Made by a program: the position numbers and the translations under genes. The notes below the pieces were generated by a model, which had not been told where the DNA came from, ran no database searches, and worked only from the letters and a program-made list of their open reading frames with translations. A stretch of DNA of 64,000 nucleotides from assembly GCF_001999965.1 (NCBI RefSeq), contig NZ_CP019646.1:1860001-1924000 (forward strand), given 5' to 3'. This DNA comes from Limihaloglobus sulfuriphilus (GTDB lineage Bacteria > Planctomycetota > Phycisphaerae > Sedimentisphaerales > Sedimentisphaeraceae). Positions 25,701-34,541 of this stretch are shown piece after piece (within the stretch, counting starts at the first letter, position 1; every line of letters begins with the position of its first letter).

Positions 25701-28700
25701 CAGTAGTAATGGTATCGGCGAAAAGCTCCTGCTCATTTACGTTAGCTGCCCGCCGAACATTCTTCTTGTCTTGAGCGGCCCCGCCGTTACTTCCGCTCAC
25801 ACTTACCGGCATCCGGTTCTGAATCAAAGAATTGGCCCTCATGTACTGACTTAGAGCCTTGTCAAATAATCCAAACTGTTCACAATACGAACCGGATTTA
25901 ACATACAAAGACACGTTATCCGGATCAGTTATCAAAAGCTCACGTATTATGCGGTCAGCCTTTTCCGGCATCGAGGCATCTTCAAAGCTCTGGGCGACCT
26001 GCTGCTTTATCGCAGAATCCGAATCTCCGGCATCAGCGAGGCTGAATATCCTTTCTGCAAGGACAACGTCGTTTTTCTTCAGAGCCGCCCTGCCAAGATC
26101 TATATAAACCTGCGGCGGCATTACCTCTCCAAGCAGAAGAAGCAGTTTACCGTACTCTATCTGTCCCTCAACATTGGCATTAGCGCCGGCGGTATCTACC
26201 AGCTCACGCACGATAGCCGCCCGTCTCTGTCCCGCCGCAGCGCTGCAGAAGAGAAGCAGCTGTTCTATCTTATCACGATATCCAAGGGTTTCGCAAATAT
26301 CGACCGCCAGCCTGTAGTTAAGTACCTTTGAAGGTGACGCGGCAATACGTGAATACACCCTGGCAAGAGCTATGTTTAAGTCATCCCTGCCGGTTTCCAG
26401 GTTTAAAAGACCGTCAACAGCTATGGCGAACAAGTCGTCCTGAACCTCATCTACAAGCAGCCTGCGAAGCCGCTCAACTGCCTGTTCGCGGTTGCCGGCA
26501 TTATTCGCCGCACGGGCCCAGAGAAGATACGCTTCGATATTGTCGGGATTGTTGGCAATTATCCTGTCGTATGCATCCTGAGCCTGCTCATGCATATCAA
26601 GCATACTTAAAATTCCCGCACTGAACTCATCTGAGACACCGCCGGCCTCTCCCAGCTCTTCCATGCGTTTAATCGCCTCAACAGCATCATACCTGTTCTG
26701 ACGTTCAATCGCTATTACAGCAATCTGCTGAAGGTATTCCTCCGCGTTTTCCGGATCTACCTCCACAAGCTGCTCAAGAAGACGCGTGCACTTGCCGAAT
26801 TTTTCCGTGCGTATATAAACTTGAATCAGATCGTTTATTCGCTCTACCTGATCGCCGGAGCCGGCAGAATATTCTTTGAGCACTTCAACTGCTGAAATCG
26901 GATCATTTGCCGCTACATATATGTCAACCAGCAGGCCTAATGCATTGGGATCCGGTTTCTTATCGAGTGACTCCTCAAGTTCTATCACAAGGTCTGCAAG
27001 CCTCCCCTTTCGGGAGGCAAGATCAATAAGATGATCTCTGGCCTGTATTTTCATAGACTCTCTTGTTGCGGTTTGCCACATCCTGTACCAGGTTTCGTAT
27101 GCCCGGTCTTCACTTCCGGTTTTTTCCAGAAGCCATGCCGTCCGCATCAGAACCTCCGGGCCGCCGCTGAGCTCGTACGCCCGCTGAAGCATTGATATCG
27201 ATTTTACCGGATCTCCAAAACGCTCCGCCGCCTCGGCAAGCTCCACAACCGATTCGGCCGAATCACTTAAATCCTGATACGCCCGGTCAATCAGCTCTAT
27301 CGCATGCGCGGTCTCGCCTGAGCGGTAGTACATTTCAGAGAGAAACATCGTAGCGGAAAGACGGTATTCGGGGTCAATCTCCAGAGCCTTTTCGGCGGCC
27401 TGTTCGGCAAGGTCATAAAACCCCATAGACCCGCATGATTCAGCGATAAGCATTAGATCAGAAGCCTTTGATGCCTCTTCTATGCTCTCGGTATAAAGCG
27501 ATATCACCTGCGGCCTGTCCGAATCATACATCATAAGCCTGGCCAGACCGTCAATATAGATTATCCTGTTGCGTTCATCTTTGATCAGGCCCCGATAGAT
27601 TTCTTTGGCTTTGTCCGTATCACCCTGTTCGAGAGCTATGCCGATCAGTTTCTTCTGAAATTCTAACGTTGTAACAAGCTCTTCTGCTATATTGTTGCTG
27701 CGGGCGTGCTCAATCAATTTTACCGCATCGTCAAATTCGCCTGTTATTGTGTAAATATCGATCAGAGCGGCAAAATGCTCATCGGTCATATTGGGCATTG
27801 ATGACCATCGGGAGGCCGTATCGCTAAGTTTGCCCGCCTTTTCTGAGGCATGAATACATAATGCCAGAGCGTATTTTCTGTCCCGTTTGAGGCCGGCCCG
27901 CTTCGCCGCGTCTTCAAAATTTTCCAGGGCTTGTAAATATTCATCGTTGTGCAGTCGGCAAATGCCTCTGAAAACCAGGCTCTCAAAATCCGCATGTTCA
28001 GCCGTCTGGCTTTCGTAGATCCTTGCAGCGGAGGCATAATCACCGTTTAGCATCGCAAACAGCGGCAGGTTCGCATACGAAAATGTCTCATCATCAGAAA
28101 TGCTCAGCAGCTCCCGACCTGCCTTTTCTGCGGCGCCTGATATATAACTGCTGCCTATCTGTGAAAGTTTTGTGTTTACCTCTGCGCTTTGAGCATAGCC
28201 GCTGCTTGAAACCGCAAGCAGGCCAAGCAGCACAAAAGCAGTCGCTGAACGGGGGCCGATTCTTCTTATGATTATGTTAGCCATAAAACTTACCAGTGCC
28301 GCCAGCAGACACCATGTCCAAAGTGGTTTTACCTTATAATTACTCAAAACTGAACGGGAATAATCCAGAGAACCGGCAGCGTTTTGCAGTGTGTAGTCTG
28401 AAACAATATCACCAAGCTCGGCTGCCGGAGCTGCCGTAATCGAAGCGGCTCCCGTGTTATCGCCGATATCAATCGAATAACTCCCGGATTCAAGAACAAG
28501 CGGTTCCGAACGCCATTTATCATCCAGGAGAGAAGAGGCAGAGAGAAAGATTTCCTTACCGTCGGCATTACTTAGCCGCCCCTCTATAACCGCCTTTGAT
28601 TTATAATCTGAACTTCTCGGCCCGGAGTGGATATCTATAACCGCAACATTACCGTTGAGTTGAGGCTGTACCAGATAATCCGTATTACCCGGCGAGCTGT

Positions 28701-30714
28701 AGAGATTCTGGCATATCTGCTGAACCAGGCGGGCGTACTCATCAGAATCCGCCGCGTCAGACGACCATTGCCCCGCAAGCTGTGAGGTGTAAACTCCAAC
28801 CTTGCCCAGACCGTAATCCCAGCGGCAGTATAAAGGCTCTCCCGAATCTGAACTAAGAGAGAGAGTTGCATTGGGACGGGGAGCGGATTTAATCAGACCG
28901 TGCAGATACGGAATAAGCTGGAAATTGATATTGTCAAACAGAACTGTATCAGAGCCTGACATATAGAAATCCTTTTCCACATATATAGAAAGCCTGGAAG
29001 TTTTGGGCTGTTTGAAAATCACCTCTGGTATCGAAAAACGGTCTCTGGCCAGATAGAATTTCCCGCGGCCCCACTGCGCCAGATCGGATAAGAACGAAGT
29101 ATGCGTACCAGGTCCGACAAGAACGGTTGAAAGTGTAATCCTGTACTGGGTCATCCGGCGGATAAGCGACTCAAACCTGCCCTTTTCCACGCCGCCGTCA
29201 GTAAGTACCAGCACATGCCGTGTCCTCGTGTCCACGTTCTGGAGTGCGTAGAAGGCTTCTTCTATTGCCGGCAAAATTACTGTTCCCCCGCCCGCACTGA
29301 GGCGGTTCAGGGCCCTGTTAATGTCAATTGCGTTTGATGCCGGCTGAATCGGGGCAGCCCATTTCCTTGAGCCGTAAAACTCTACTATCCCAGCCTTGTC
29401 GTGCGGCTTGAGACGTTTGAGAGAAAGGCGGACAACCTCTTTGGCCAGCTCCACACGTGAGCCGGTCATGCTGCCGGAAGTATCTATGATGTAAACTACT
29501 GTCGATGAAGGGTCCCGCTTTTCTATGGGCTGAACAAACTCCAGCGGCAGAAGCTCGGACATCGGATCTTCAGAGTATGCGTTGCCGGCAGCTACACGGT
29601 AACCGCCGGTCACCAGAAGCCCCATACCGTTACGGACCTCCTGGGCAATCCTCTCCTGCAGAGAAAAATCAAGTTCAGTATCCGGCGTATCAGCTATCAC
29701 CAGAAGCTGAGCCTCTCCAAGCTGCTCTTCTTCTTCCAGCGGCAGAATAACCGCCGACTTGCCAAACCATTCTTTGAGCGAATTGTAAACCGGCGAAGCG
29801 GGATTCGACTCTAAAACACAAATCTGGGCAGCACCGGTAACGAACATTGACGTCTCAAGACGGTTGTTTTCCTGGGAAAAATCTTTTTCACCTGTAATCT
29901 CTACCTCAAAAATATGCTGCCCCTCACGCAGAAGATGCACCGGAAAGCTCACAGCGTTCTGACCGGCTGCAAGCTCAATATCTGTTGTGTAAGAAAAATC
30001 AGAATCAAGGCCGCTGCAGCTTAGATGCCCCATTTGCGGATGACTGCTGAGAATATAAACATCCATCGAAGCCGGCTCGCCAAAACGGATTGAACCTGGC
30101 ATCTGGACACTCTTTAACAGAACTTCCGGACCGGCAAAAGTGTCAATTATCTCAACCTGCAAACCTACGTTCTTCTTGCTGAAATCCTCGAGCAAACGAG
30201 CAGCCGAGCCTTCAGTTTCTATGCCGTCTGTAAACAGACACACAGACTCGCCGCTGCTGCACGAATCAAGAATCCGGCTCAGCGCATCGGCTGTAGCACT
30301 GCGGCACGATTCTGTCTCAAGACCGCGAATGCGTTCTATTTCCTGGAGTAAATCTGTCAGCTCTAACCTTTCCGGCTCTGAATCGATCTCATATACTGAA
30401 GATGCATAGAGAAACAGTCTGCCCTTAAGAGGCGTGCTCTCCTGCATTTCATTTATTGTGTTAAATGCTGTTTCAATGCTGGTATCTGGAATACTCGCGG
30501 ATATATCAAGAAGATAGACCCTGCCCTTTTCATCGGGTTCTGTCTTTATATAAAGCCCAGCCAATGCGAATATCACAAGACTCACTGTAATGACGTTCAG
30601 GGCTGTAAGCAAAGACTGCCTCTCGTGCGGCCGTTTAGACCTTAAACCCGCATACAGGACAAGAACAACCGCTATCACCAGCAGCAAAAGATATTTATAT
30701 TCTATAAAGCCCAT
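22726..30714 (-). CDS. Giant membrane protein: VWA-like, GATase-like, VWA and very long TPR region (2662 aa)
   Basis: 2662 residues, the largest gene in the window. Order seen: two transmembrane helices (residues 8-24 and 38-56); a VWA-like domain with a DISAS motif at 70-74; a glutamine-amidotransferase-like segment near 330-400 (LLVTGGYRV) as in other planctomycete VWA proteins; a second VWA domain from about 405 with an intact MIDAS motif (IIDTSGSMTG) and VLTDGG; further transmembrane segments near 800-845; then about 1800 residues of degenerate TPR-type helical repeats to the end. It lies directly after the BatA-like gene (16-nt gap) and before the Cys-tailed TPR gene. In Bat-type operons VWA and TPR parts are separate proteins (BatA, BatB, BatC); here they appear fused and greatly extended. 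It probably forms a large periplasmic scaffold recruited by metal-dependent VWA contacts. Function is inferred. Confidence 0.85.
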   Translation of the reverse strand: MGFIEYKYLLLLVIAVVLVLYAGLRSKRPHERQSLLTALNVITVSLVIFALAGLYIKTEPDEKGRVYLLDISASIPDTSIETAFNTINEMQESTPLKGRLFLYASSVYEIDSEPERLELTDLLQEIERIRGLETESCRSATADALSRILDSCSSGESVCLFTDGIETEGSAARLLEDFSKKNVGLQVEIIDTFAGPEVLLKSVQMPGSIRFGEPASMDVYILSSHPQMGHLSCSGLDSDFSYTTDIELAAGQNAVSFPVHLLREGQHIFEVEITGEKDFSQENNRLETSMFVTGAAQICVLESNPASPVYNSLKEWFGKSAVILPLEEEEQLGEAQLLVIADTPDTELDFSLQERIAQEVRNGMGLLVTGGYRVAAGNAYSEDPMSELLPLEFVQPIEKRDPSSTVVYIIDTSGSMTGSRVELAKEVVRLSLKRLKPHDKAGIVEFYGSRKWAAPIQPASNAIDINRALNRLSAGGGTVILPAIEEAFYALQNVDTRTRHVLVLTDGGVEKGRFESLIRRMTQYRITLSTVLVGPGTHTSFLSDLAQWGRGKFYLARDRFSIPEVIFKQPKTSRLSIYVEKDFYMSGSDTVLFDNINFQLIPYLHGLIKSAPRPNATLSLSSDSGEPLYCRWDYGLGKVGVYTSQLAGQWSSDAADSDEYARLVQQICQNLYSSPGNTDYLVQPQLNGNVAVIDIHSGPRSSDYKSKAVIEGRLSNADGKEIFLSASSLLDDKWRSEPLVLESGSYSIDIGDNTGAASITAAPAAELGDIVSDYTLQNAAGSLDYSRSVLSNYKVKPLWTWCLLAALVSFMANIIIRRIGPRSATAFVLLGLLAVSSSGYAQSAEVNTKLSQIGSSYISGAAEKAGRELLSISDDETFSYANLPLFAMLNGDYASAARIYESQTAEHADFESLVFRGICRLHNDEYLQALENFEDAAKRAGLKRDRKYALALCIHASEKAGKLSDTASRWSSMPNMTDEHFAALIDIYTITGEFDDAVKLIEHARSNNIAEELVTTLEFQKKLIGIALEQGDTDKAKEIYRGLIKDERNRIIYIDGLARLMMYDSDRPQVISLYTESIEEASKASDLMLIAESCGSMGFYDLAEQAAEKALEIDPEYRLSATMFLSEMYYRSGETAHAIELIDRAYQDLSDSAESVVELAEAAERFGDPVKSISMLQRAYELSGGPEVLMRTAWLLEKTGSEDRAYETWYRMWQTATRESMKIQARDHLIDLASRKGRLADLVIELEESLDKKPDPNALGLLVDIYVAANDPISAVEVLKEYSAGSGDQVERINDLIQVYIRTEKFGKCTRLLEQLVEVDPENAEEYLQQIAVIAIERQNRYDAVEAIKRMEELGEAGGVSDEFSAGILSMLDMHEQAQDAYDRIIANNPDNIEAYLLWARAANNAGNREQAVERLRRLLVDEVQDDLFAIAVDGLLNLETGRDDLNIALARVYSRIAASPSKVLNYRLAVDICETLGYRDKIEQLLLFCSAAAGQRRAAIVRELVDTAGANANVEGQIEYGKLLLLLGEVMPPQVYIDLGRAALKKNDVVLAERIFSLADAGDSDSAIKQQVAQSFEDASMPEKADRIIRELLITDPDNVSLYVKSGSYCEQFGLFDKALSQYMRANSLIQNRMPVSVSGSNGGAAQDKKNVRRAANVNEQELFADTITTALISVSRTDQQKRNLLDSVTSRLESEILEVEKLIKNGGDKQITAYPRLYNIWKQFDRVALSQAKTELADEYAVRLSEIFKDDEFFEDKIITSRVETGLIQSCHFFLEKFKGSDSISLIDKTLLSTWFDSAAQELDPDELIAAESEPVQIANLALRLILNGREEKAMQVLRSMDNFPFKDNKHRAACIAMLMYFNDEELTDKFFNSWVDQKSKSEGFSADDFVPLINSAWPLLSEDGRNRLIGKITLIKGDAAGWDEFTAKLAGTEFDEEITFEQALELAGSSDTGFEVLLKSLENKSAEQRIRIFNTAISAKREHTRVAFILQLAASLKYDLSEDFTNAIVDTYRQYASESDCKSYISVRRYSWNKNPDQPQLGVKLAGVLLAKTTDNPAAMTAAVVAAGTAEDNAQAANLASLTIDLLANTKKIDHNFSAMVEDIAYALSPDDLDSIIMDVTDMMDIFGVTPAGLYIAAELNFRAGRSEQARQMNKKAFELDPSNRVITRNLIDLYSVAGRKRRLAEILSGSLVSSGLSSSYEWRTLVNLYCETGQPEKALIPAREDQTVLSHLNYMRIYHQMGDEKKLTMAFRKFVTDSRVDQTFFSPRWLVDNTTGGMKGYDQSRSRIRPGLYDVFANEDFALEEYRQVLLSAEPLRRDISNAAGGYAMALINKSASSQWLRSLPQNADEMNRKNVLVLEQLVRTAPEEVAAVYPGAFDVLAARIEEPEHEMLAALAELAGLIGRNDDQKRVYRLSALLAAADLETSYTAEKNFETIQNWLDSLPENSRNDYAARVCDYIKPSPFFSDSEKDIFARLDFIKSNSSKEFWLSSVDELFESPAASRLPSVKARAACILVRFEDFKVYAQEAMEMNTYRNYSVYPFDCSQMLCSPQENPEFISYLEYISGLIDEHRQKGIRNDRVCVQDYCLLARKAFTTGFKEKFEELVNAALECVNELSLESLWLLDCYELAGDKEKYQNLYSRLSEEGILPLERMNNN

Positions 30715-30730
30715 AGTTTCCTTGAAAAGA

Positions 30731-32431
30731 TCAAACTATCCTGCCCCTGCTGTACAGGAAAACCTCGGTTATACATAATATTAACAAAATAAGGATTATC
30801 ACATGCGGCATATCAATATGCAGAAAAGCCGCCTTGCTCTCAAGCCGGCCGGATTGATAATCACCAGAGCCTGAGCTCAAATCGCAATAATCTTCCCGCC
30901 AGTTAAAGTCATTAAGACTAAGCAAATGCTTCCTCGCCGCTGATGGGTCTTCCACCCTCAGCACCGCCGAAGACAATCTCGCCATAAATTCCGGAAATAC
31001 AGCATCAGTGTAGAGGTTTCCGCCCTCGCCAAAGAGTGATGAAGCCAGATACACACACCTTTTCTGTCCGGCAAAACTTGTATAAGCCAGCACATGCCCG
31101 TCGGCGGAGAATAACAGCGGCTCGCCCTCAACCTGAGGCCCGAAACCGTTGCCGGCGCCCGTCCTTATCCGGTTGAAATTCAAATCGTCAATTATCGCGC
31201 TGCCGGCATGTTTGATTATTTTCTGGCCGGCCTCGCACGCAACGCCCGCCCGGGCAAAGATTACCGCCTTGCCGCTGCTTTTAACAGATTCACTATCCGC
31301 GGTAAAAATCATGTCAGCATTGGCCCCTTTTTTCGCCGCAACCATGAAGCTCTGTGTCTCAAGAAAGACTTCTGCCGGATAAGGAATACCCGCCCCGCTG
31401 CGGTAGGTATATCCGGAAAACATATCGGATATGCGGAATTTTCTGGCCATCTGGTCGGCTTTAAATTCATCATCAGACTCAAAACTCAATGTATATTCTA
31501 TGTTGCTGTCCGATTCGAGCAGGCTGTCCGCGTTAATGACGAAATCTTCAACTCTTCCCGCCTCGATGTTAAAGGTCTGAGAAATCACCTTACTGCCGCC
31601 ATTGTCTGTTACTTCAACCGTCAGTGGAGCCTCTTGAGCGGCCCATCGCCCGGCTGTAACTTTTAACACTGCGTTTTCTCTGTTTGAATCAACGCTAAGC
31701 CGGCAGGACAAAACAGCGGTATTATCAACCGCAGAGCCGTAATTGTTTATGACAAATCGCGAGCTCAAATCCTCAACGGAACTGCCGGTTTTTGATTCTG
31801 AGAAATCTGCGAACAAACGTGCCGCTCTCTGGGGGTGGTCGCTTAGCAGTACTACTTTCAGCTCAGGGTCAGAGCTTAGCCCGCTGACGGCCTGACGTAT
31901 TACATCTGTCAAATCTGAAGGGCACGAACAGGCGGTTATATCCAGTCCGGTCAAAAAATTTGTCATAGCGGCTTTATCCCTAAAAACCGACGATAAGCCG
32001 GTTTGCGGGCACGGGACAAAACTGACCCTCACTTCTTTTCCGCCCGCGCCAAGCAGAATCGGCCTTAAATCCTCAAGGGCCTTTTCCAGCCGTGTGCCGC
32101 CGGAGCCGCTTTTGAGCCCCATAGACGCGCCTCTGTCAACAATCACATGAACACTCCCGCCGCCGGCGGAGGAGGCCTGCATCTGCGGGCGTATAAGCGC
32201 AAGAATAAACAGTATTATAAGGGCCAGCAGGAATATAAAAGTATATGGATGGCGAAAACGGCCGCCGAGAATTCTGTGGCGTTTCTGGAGGTCTATCTCA
32301 CGCCAGAAAATCACCGTAGCAGTTCTTCGAACCTGAAACCTGCTGCGAAGCAGATGCGCCGCGGCAAGAATCCCGGCTCCTGCGGCAAGAATGCCAAGTG
32401 CGTATAAAAGTGGTATTCCGGTAAATGTCAT
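30731..32431 (-). CDS. BatA-like N-terminal domain and VWA-type membrane protein
   Basis: 566 residues. The N-terminus (GIPLLYALGILAAGAGILAAAHLL, then VRRTATVIFWREI) matches the BatA/aerotolerance-regulator N-terminal domain, with a second helix near 65-85 and a C-terminal helix at about 540-560. The VWA-like domain begins at HVIVDRGASMG: the MIDAS position is D-R-G-A-S instead of DxSxS, so the first metal-coordinating Ser is replaced by Gly and metal binding may be weakened. A beta-rich CARF/Ig-like region follows. It lies 5 nt after the DUF58 gene and 16 nt before the giant VWA-TPR gene. Probably the membrane anchor that meets the MoxR/DUF58 pair. Confidence 0.82.
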   Translation of the reverse strand: MTFTGIPLLYALGILAAGAGILAAAHLLRSRFQVRRTATVIFWREIDLQKRHRILGGRFRHPYTFIFLLALIILFILALIRPQMQASSAGGGSVHVIVDRGASMGLKSGSGGTRLEKALEDLRPILLGAGGKEVRVSFVPCPQTGLSSVFRDKAAMTNFLTGLDITACSCPSDLTDVIRQAVSGLSSDPELKVVLLSDHPQRAARLFADFSESKTGSSVEDLSSRFVINNYGSAVDNTAVLSCRLSVDSNRENAVLKVTAGRWAAQEAPLTVEVTDNGGSKVISQTFNIEAGRVEDFVINADSLLESDSNIEYTLSFESDDEFKADQMARKFRISDMFSGYTYRSGAGIPYPAEVFLETQSFMVAAKKGANADMIFTADSESVKSSGKAVIFARAGVACEAGQKIIKHAGSAIIDDLNFNRIRTGAGNGFGPQVEGEPLLFSADGHVLAYTSFAGQKRCVYLASSLFGEGGNLYTDAVFPEFMARLSSAVLRVEDPSAARKHLLSLNDFNWREDYCDLSSGSGDYQSGRLESKAAFLHIDMPHVIILILLILCITEVFLYSRGRIV

Positions 32432-32436
32432 CGCGT

Positions 32437-33318
32437 TTATATCCTAAGTGTCCCGTTAATAAACAGCGTTTCAAGATGTCTCTCGAGGTTGTCCTGAGAA
32501 TCAATCCGGTAGAGAGTTGACCCCATCGACAAAGCCGACCTGTCGAGCCTGTGATAATAATCCTGGTACAGCCTGGTGTATTCACTCAGAAGCCGCTCAT
32601 CGTCTGCGACCTCTACATAGTCACCGCTCTCACAGTCAACAAACCGAACCTCTGAGTCAACAACAGGATACTCATCGACTTCCAGACCCATCTGAACAAA
32701 CAGGCATTTATGGTAAAGGTTTCTAACCGCATTACAAAGGCGGTCTATTCCTCGGTTTGAGAAGAAATCAGACAAGACAATCAGAAGGCCGGGCCTGATT
32801 CTGTACTTTGAAAACTGATCCAGAGCGTCTGTAATATCCAGCTTACTGCCGCCCTCTAAAGATTCTATATGACTAAGGGCTGTTTCGAATGCGTTTTTTC
32901 TGGCAAATTGACGTTTCTCCGGCCAGATGCCATCCTGCATAGCAAAAACCTGAACCATTTCGCCCTGATTGAGAGCTACCGCACAAAAAGCCGCGGCCAG
33001 TTTTCTCGCCGCGACACTGCGAAGCCCGTCAAGGTCAAACAGCATCGAATCGCTCAAATCCAGCAGGATATAAACGGGCAGATTTTCATTTTCCTCAAAA
33101 AGCCGTACAAAAAGCTGCCGGTTTCGCCGGTAAAGATTCCAGTCAACCTTGCGGATATCATCTCCCGGCACATATTGACGGTGGTCTGCAAACTCCAGCC
33201 CATGGCCGATCTCTTTCGAGCGGTGTTCCGAATAAAAACCGCCCCGCGGAACGCGGTCAGTTCTGATTTGCAGCCTTTTGAGCCGTTCTATTTCACTATT
33301 TGTCAGCAATCGAGCCAT
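32437..33318 (-). CDS. DUF58 domain protein (MoxR partner)
   Basis: 293 residues. The DUF58 signature GLEFADHRQYVPGDDIRKVDWNLYRRNRQLFVRLFEEN lies near residues 39-75, followed by a VWA-like fold with LLDLSDSML (an intact DxSxS). No signal peptide or transmembrane helix. DUF58 proteins are almost always encoded next to MoxR AAA+ ATPases and are thought to act with them in metal insertion or complex assembly. Here it lies 31 nt after the moxR-type gene and 5 nt before the BatA-like gene. Confidence 0.92.
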   Translation of the reverse strand: MARLLTNSEIERLKRLQIRTDRVPRGGFYSEHRSKEIGHGLEFADHRQYVPGDDIRKVDWNLYRRNRQLFVRLFEENENLPVYILLDLSDSMLFDLDGLRSVAARKLAAAFCAVALNQGEMVQVFAMQDGIWPEKRQFARKNAFETALSHIESLEGGSKLDITDALDQFSKYRIRPGLLIVLSDFFSNRGIDRLCNAVRNLYHKCLFVQMGLEVDEYPVVDSEVRFVDCESGDYVEVADDERLLSEYTRLYQDYYHRLDRSALSMGSTLYRIDSQDNLERHLETLFINGTLRI

Positions 33319-33349
33319 ATTTTACTTCCAACCCCGTAAGGGACGGCAA

Positions 33350-34480
33350 TCATTCATTGGGTTTACTAAGATTTTTAAGCGCCTCTGAGATGTCCGAGAT
33401 ATTATCGCTGCCCGAGAGATTTATTTCAGGCTGCTCTTCTTCGCTGAGCGTCTCAACATCAACTTCTGAGACTTCAGGCACCTTTTCGAGTATGCCGCTG
33501 ATAAGCGAATCAACCGACACCTTATTCGAATAGCCGTGGAAATTCAGCATTATTCTGTGACGAAGCACCGGTTTGGCAACATCTCTGATATCCTGGCACG
33601 ATAAGGCAAAACGCCCGTCCAGCAGAGCACGAACCTTGCCCATCAGCATCAGACCCTGTGCTCCACGCGGACTCGAACCAAGAGCAACATTGTCGCGGAC
33701 TTCATTTGTCACAAACTCTGTCCCGGGCTGTGTAGCCATTACAATCTTGACCGCGTAGTCCTGTACCTGATGGCTGACTTCTACGCTTCTGACGATTTTG
33801 CGAAGACGCAGAATATCCTCACCGCCGGCTATCTGCTTAAGCTCCGGCATCTGTGAGCCGGTTGTCAAATTCAGTATCTTCTCATATTCATTACGCTTAG
33901 GATAGCCGACTATCAGTTTTACCAGAAAACGGTCAAGCTGGGCCTCGGGCAGAGGATACGTTCCATCCTGCTCGATTGGGTTTTGCGTGGCTATCACTAT
34001 GTTCGGCTGGGGCAAATCAATTGTGCGTGTTCCCACGGATACCTGTGCTTCCTGCATAGCCTCAAGCATCGCTGACTGAGTCTTAGGCGTTGCACGGTTA
34101 ATCTCGTCGGCTAATATAAAGTTCGTAATAACAGGCCCGTTCTGAAACGTGATTTCATGCCCGCCGCCGGGTTTTTCGACAAGTACCATAGAACCTACAA
34201 TATCAGCAGGCATAAGATCCGGTGTAAACTGGATTCTGGAATAATCCAGATTCAGCGTTGTCGAAAGCGTGCGTGCCAAAAGAGTCTTGCCAAGGCCCGG
34301 AACGCCCTCAAGCAGAACATGGCCGCCGGCAAACAGTGCCGAAAGGACATTATTTACAAGATCATCATGGCCGACAAAAACCTTGTGAACCTCGTCTTTT
34401 ACCGCGTTGAAGAGCGTTAAAAACTCGCCCGCAAGCTCTTTACCTTCTGATAGTTCTTTGCTAAACTCGTCATTATTCAT
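33350..34480 (-). CDS. MoxR-family AAA+ ATPase
   Basis: 376 residues. Walker A is GVPGLGKT at 59-66, Walker B is FILADEINRA near 121, and sensor 1 is in VIATQNPIEQDGTYPLPEAQLDRF, the MoxR hallmark. The lid domain ends near 345, followed by an acidic tail of about 30 residues. MoxR ATPases are chaperone-like and assemble or activate VWA-containing targets, often with metal insertion. All expected partners (DUF58, BatA-like, VWA) follow downstream on the same strand. Confidence 0.95.
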   Translation of the reverse strand: MNNDEFSKELSEGKELAGEFLTLFNAVKDEVHKVFVGHDDLVNNVLSALFAGGHVLLEGVPGLGKTLLARTLSTTLNLDYSRIQFTPDLMPADIVGSMVLVEKPGGGHEITFQNGPVITNFILADEINRATPKTQSAMLEAMQEAQVSVGTRTIDLPQPNIVIATQNPIEQDGTYPLPEAQLDRFLVKLIVGYPKRNEYEKILNLTTGSQMPELKQIAGGEDILRLRKIVRSVEVSHQVQDYAVKIVMATQPGTEFVTNEVRDNVALGSSPRGAQGLMLMGKVRALLDGRFALSCQDIRDVAKPVLRHRIMLNFHGYSNKVSVDSLISGILEKVPEVSEVDVETLSEEEQPEINLSGSDNISDISEALKNLSKPNE

Positions 34481-34541
34481 GAGTATTTCCTTGTTTAAAG
34501 CTCAAATATTAAACATCTTATTTCTATGAAAACAAAAGAAA

